Shown here piece by piece: positions 61,889 through 64,000 of a stretch of DNA of 64,000 nucleotides. The notes under the pieces are model-generated. The model was not told the DNA's origin, did not search any database, and was given only the letters and a program-made list of their open reading frames with translations. Each line of letters starts with the position of its first letter. The stretch's first letter is position 1. Source of the DNA: Stappia stellulata (lineage in GTDB: Bacteria > Pseudomonadota > Alphaproteobacteria > Rhizobiales > Stappiaceae); assembly GCF_020176715.1 (NCBI RefSeq), contig NZ_JAIVMF010000002.1:62001-126000 (forward strand), given 5' to 3'. A program made the translations under genes and the position numbers.

Positions 61889-63261
61889 GAGGTCTTCGGC
61901 GGCTGCCAGACGCAGCGAAAGCCGATCTCGCAGTGCCGGTCGGTGAGCAGGTCCTTGCCGCGGTAGTAGCCGCGCAGCATTTCCGGGCGGGAGGTGAAGC
62001 AGCCGCCGCGAATGACGGCGAAGGCTGCCGGCCGGTTCATGAACTCGCGCGGATGGCGTCCCTTGAAGAAGGGATCCATGTCCTTGTGGTCGTAGAAGTT
62101 TGTCCTGGTCCATTCCCAGGTGTTGCCGGCCAGGCCGCGCACGCCGTAGACGCTTTCGGAGCCTTTGCGGGCAGTCGCCGGCTGGACGGTGCGTGCGGGC
62201 GTTTCGTCGCTGTAGGTCCGCAGCAGGTCTTCCCAGTCGGCCATGGACGCGACCGGACGGCCGAAACAGGTTTCGACGTAATTCGCCATTTCGGGCTCGA
62301 ATGTATCGCCCCAGGGGTAGACGTGGCCGTCGGGGCCGCGCGCCGCCTTTTCCCATTGGGTTTCGTCGGGCAGGGCCTTGCCGGCCCAGTCGGCATAGGC
62401 CCAGGCGTCGTACCAGTCGACGCCGGTCACCGGCAGGGCGGGATCGGCGAAGCGCGGGTCGCGCCAGTGGGACGGCGTATAGTCCTTGTTGGGGGGCGCG
62501 TCCGGGTGACCGACCTTGTCGGGATGGGCGCGGGCGTAGTCGAGAAAGACGGCATAGTCGGCATTTGAGACGGGATCGCGGTCGATGTAGAAGGCGTCGA
62601 CATGGACCTCGCGCCGGGGCAGGAAGTCCTTGTAGAAGAACGGGAAATCCTCGACGGAATCGACGCCGGTCACCGCCGGGCCTTCCGGGATGTGAACCAT
62701 GGTGGAAAGATCGGGCTCGCGCGCCCGCTTGCGGTCGAGAAGCGCGCGATAGGGGGCGAGAAAGTCGTTTTCGCGCGCCTTGAGTTCCGTCGGGTCGGTG
62801 CTGTCGAAAATCGTGGTCAAGGCATGTTTGGTGAGCGAGGCGCCGATGCCGACCGGCTTGCGCTTGTAGTCCTCGCGGGTGAAATAGCTCGGCCAGCCGG
62901 AAATGCGCACCAGATGCGAGACGGCGCGCGGTTCGCGCAGCGCGCCGCAGTGGCGAATGGCGCGGAAGGCGACCGCGTCGACCGCGTCATGGGTGGCCTC
63001 GCAGAGGAGCTCGCGCGCCGGCAGATAGTGCGACCAGGCATGGGCAATGTCGCAACCGACGACGCGCACCTGCCAGATCGGGTGGTTGATCGCCGCCTCC
63101 AGGCGCGCCATGCCCTCTTCCGGGCTGGGCGCGGCTTCAAGCTCCGCGCGCACCGCCTCGACCTGTTTCCAGAAGGCCGTGTCATCGAGCGCGTGAAAGG
63201 CCTCGGCCGTCTCGGTGTCGGACGTCTTTTGCGGCGTTCGCGTCATGGTGGCGGTCGTCAT
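61885..63261 (-). CDS. FGE-sulfatase-domain (SUMF1/EgtB-like) protein with a HEAT-like N-terminus
   Basis: A 458-residue protein. Residues about 45-160 look like HEAT/PBS repeats (EEGMARLEAAINHPIWQVRV, HDAVDAVAFRAIRHCGALRE). Residues 188-452 are an FGE domain: TMVHIPEG, FYIDRDPVSNADYAVFLDYA, PVTGVDWYDAWAYADWAGKA, LPDETQWEKAARG, GVRGLAGNTWEWTRTNFYD, RGGCFTSRPEML and CEIGFRCV. The copper-binding Cys pair of true FGE (GGS-x-x-C-x4-C) is absent: only Cys 421 lies in that loop, with Cys 444 and 450 near the end. A His pair as in EgtB is not obvious. Overlaps both neighbours by 4 nt. Confidence 0.85.
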   Translation of the reverse strand: MTTATMTRTPQKTSDTETAEAFHALDDTAFWKQVEAVRAELEAAPSPEEGMARLEAAINHPIWQVRVVGCDIAHAWSHYLPARELLCEATHDAVDAVAFRAIRHCGALREPRAVSHLVRISGWPSYFTREDYKRKPVGIGASLTKHALTTIFDSTDPTELKARENDFLAPYRALLDRKRAREPDLSTMVHIPEGPAVTGVDSVEDFPFFYKDFLPRREVHVDAFYIDRDPVSNADYAVFLDYARAHPDKVGHPDAPPNKDYTPSHWRDPRFADPALPVTGVDWYDAWAYADWAGKALPDETQWEKAARGPDGHVYPWGDTFEPEMANYVETCFGRPVASMADWEDLLRTYSDETPARTVQPATARKGSESVYGVRGLAGNTWEWTRTNFYDHKDMDPFFKGRHPREFMNRPAAFAVIRGGCFTSRPEMLRGYYRGKDLLTDRHCEIGFRCVWQPPKTS

Positions 63262-64000
63262 GCGGACATCTCCCTTTTTGCCGGCAGCGCACTGTCCGGT
63301 TCATCGCGTGACATGCTCGGGGGCACGGCGGTGTGCCGGCGCCTCAGATGGGTGACGAAGAAGGACGGATGGTGAAAGATCTCGGTCAGCAGATTGTCGT
63401 TCGAGACCCACAGTCCGAAGGCGTTCGGAAACAGGATTTCCGCGTCGAAAAGGCCTTTCAGTGTCGAGGGATGGAGCCAGCTGTAGCCGCCGGCCGGAGG
63501 TCCTTTTGCAGGACGCGTGCTGAATGAGCCGCCGGCGATGTCGAGGGCGTAGTCGACATCCAGCCCGTTGCCGTCGCTGAGCCGCAGGGTGACGGGGCGC
63601 GGGCTTGCGCAATGCCGGCTCCAGTAATAGGTGCCGACGAGGCGGGCCAGAACCGCGCGAACGAGATCGTCCGGGTCGCCTTCGAAGGCGGCTTCACCAT
63701 AGGACCCCGGCCGGAATTGCGGAATGGCGGCATCGGGATCGAGTTCCAGGTCCGCATAGCTTTCGGCCACCTCGTCCGCCCGGTGGTGTCCGGCCGGCTG
63801 GATCTCGACGGGGCGCCCGGCGGAAAGCACGAAGCGATCGCCCGGGCCGGGCAGGTGGCTGCGGTTGCCGCGCTCCTGCAGCGCCTCATGCGCCTGAAGG
63901 GGCGTGAAGGGGAAGATCTTGCGGTTGACCCAGGCGAAGCGGTCCGCGGCATCGATGCCGTCGACCCGCCAGCCGAAGGACGAGGGCACGGTGAGCTCCG
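63258..64000 (-). CDS. MBL-fold-like protein, 5' end outside the window
   Basis: The frame is open to the window edge (at least 247 codons). A GTG at 63989 could be a start but lies in an open frame that continues upstream. The visible part has SHLPGPGDRFVLSAGRPVEI, a Rossmann-like polar middle and a C-terminus GGYSWLHPSTLKGLFDAEIL followed by FPNAFGLWVSNDNLLTEIFH. That last part resembles the tail of MBL-fold proteins of the Rieske-MBL/UlaG-like type (W-x-x-P-x-x-L--L--G-I). The His ligands would lie outside the window, so the assignment is tentative. Confidence 0.5.
   Translation of the reverse strand, partial: ELTVPSSFGWRVDGIDAADRFAWVNRKIFPFTPLQAHEALQERGNRSHLPGPGDRFVLSAGRPVEIQPAGHHRADEVAESYADLELDPDAAIPQFRPGSYGEAAFEGDPDDLVRAVLARLVGTYYWSRHCASPRPVTLRLSDGNGLDVDYALDIAGGSFSTRPAKGPPAGGYSWLHPSTLKGLFDAEILFPNAFGLWVSNDNLLTEIFHHPSFFVTHLRRRHTAVPPSMSRDEPDSALPAKREMSA

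Overview
The window is GC-rich, with dense coding, many 1-4 nt ATGA or TAATG gene overlaps, and transporter and regulator families typical of alphaproteobacteria. A Rhodobacterales-like host (roseobacter or Paracoccus relatives) is the best guess from gene content alone. It reads as accessory DNA, such as a large plasmid or a genomic island next to a conjugative module. No rRNA, tRNA or CRISPR array was seen.

Left part (1-13.2 kb): the end of a conjugative region. A VirD4/TraG coupling protein runs off the left edge, preceded in its operon by four membrane-protein genes. Next come an HTH protein, an ArdA-like antirestriction protein and a large ParB-like protein. From 7 to 13 kb is a hypervariable stretch: two AT-rich orphans, a junk mosaic (integrase tail, ParE fragment, relaxase fragment), several perfect hairpins, one truncated and one intact serine recombinase, and a two-gene unit (12045-13168).

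Scar zone (13.4-16.4 kb): a frameshifted Dam-type methylase remnant, a 3'-truncated IS3 element, and a D-amino-acid-dehydrogenase-like pseudogene to which the IS transposase is joined in frame.

Catabolic block 1 (16.6-38.3 kb): a Cro/C1-type regulator lies divergent from a complete branched-chain-amino-acid-type (HAAT) ABC transporter and an amidase. Then come an acetamidase/formamidase, a Gfo/Idh/MocA oxidoreductase, a second amidase and a fused proline-iminopeptidase/S9 peptidase. A complete dipeptide-type ABC transporter with an AbgB-like amidohydrolase and a GntR/FCD regulator ends the block. The theme is uptake of amide or peptide-like compounds and hydrolysis of their amide bonds.

Second mobile zone (38.9-44.5 kb): a dead IS3 element, a mobilization operon (small protein, MobC-like, relaxase) with a possible oriT upstream, and IS481-type remnants that cut off an AbrB-like membrane gene.

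Catabolic block 2 (44.5-58.8 kb): UbiX and UbiD (prFMN-dependent decarboxylation), an amidase, an aldehyde dehydrogenase, a 3-hydroxyisobutyrate-dehydrogenase-like protein, an FAD monooxygenase, an Asp/Glu-racemase-fold protein without the usual cysteines, a HutC-type GntR regulator, and a tripartite tricarboxylate transporter with TctA fused to a TctB-like domain. A 16-bp palindrome close to AAAGTGT-NN-ACACTTT recurs in front of its transcription units and is the probable operator of the GntR regulator.

Right end (59.2-64 kb): a tight five-gene operon on the minus strand. It encodes an MBL-like protein (cut by the window edge), a formylglycine-generating-enzyme-like protein with a HEAT-like N-terminus, a COG0523/CobW metal GTPase, an unrecognised protein and a PNPOx-fold flavoprotein. 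This is the strongest candidate for an undescribed system.
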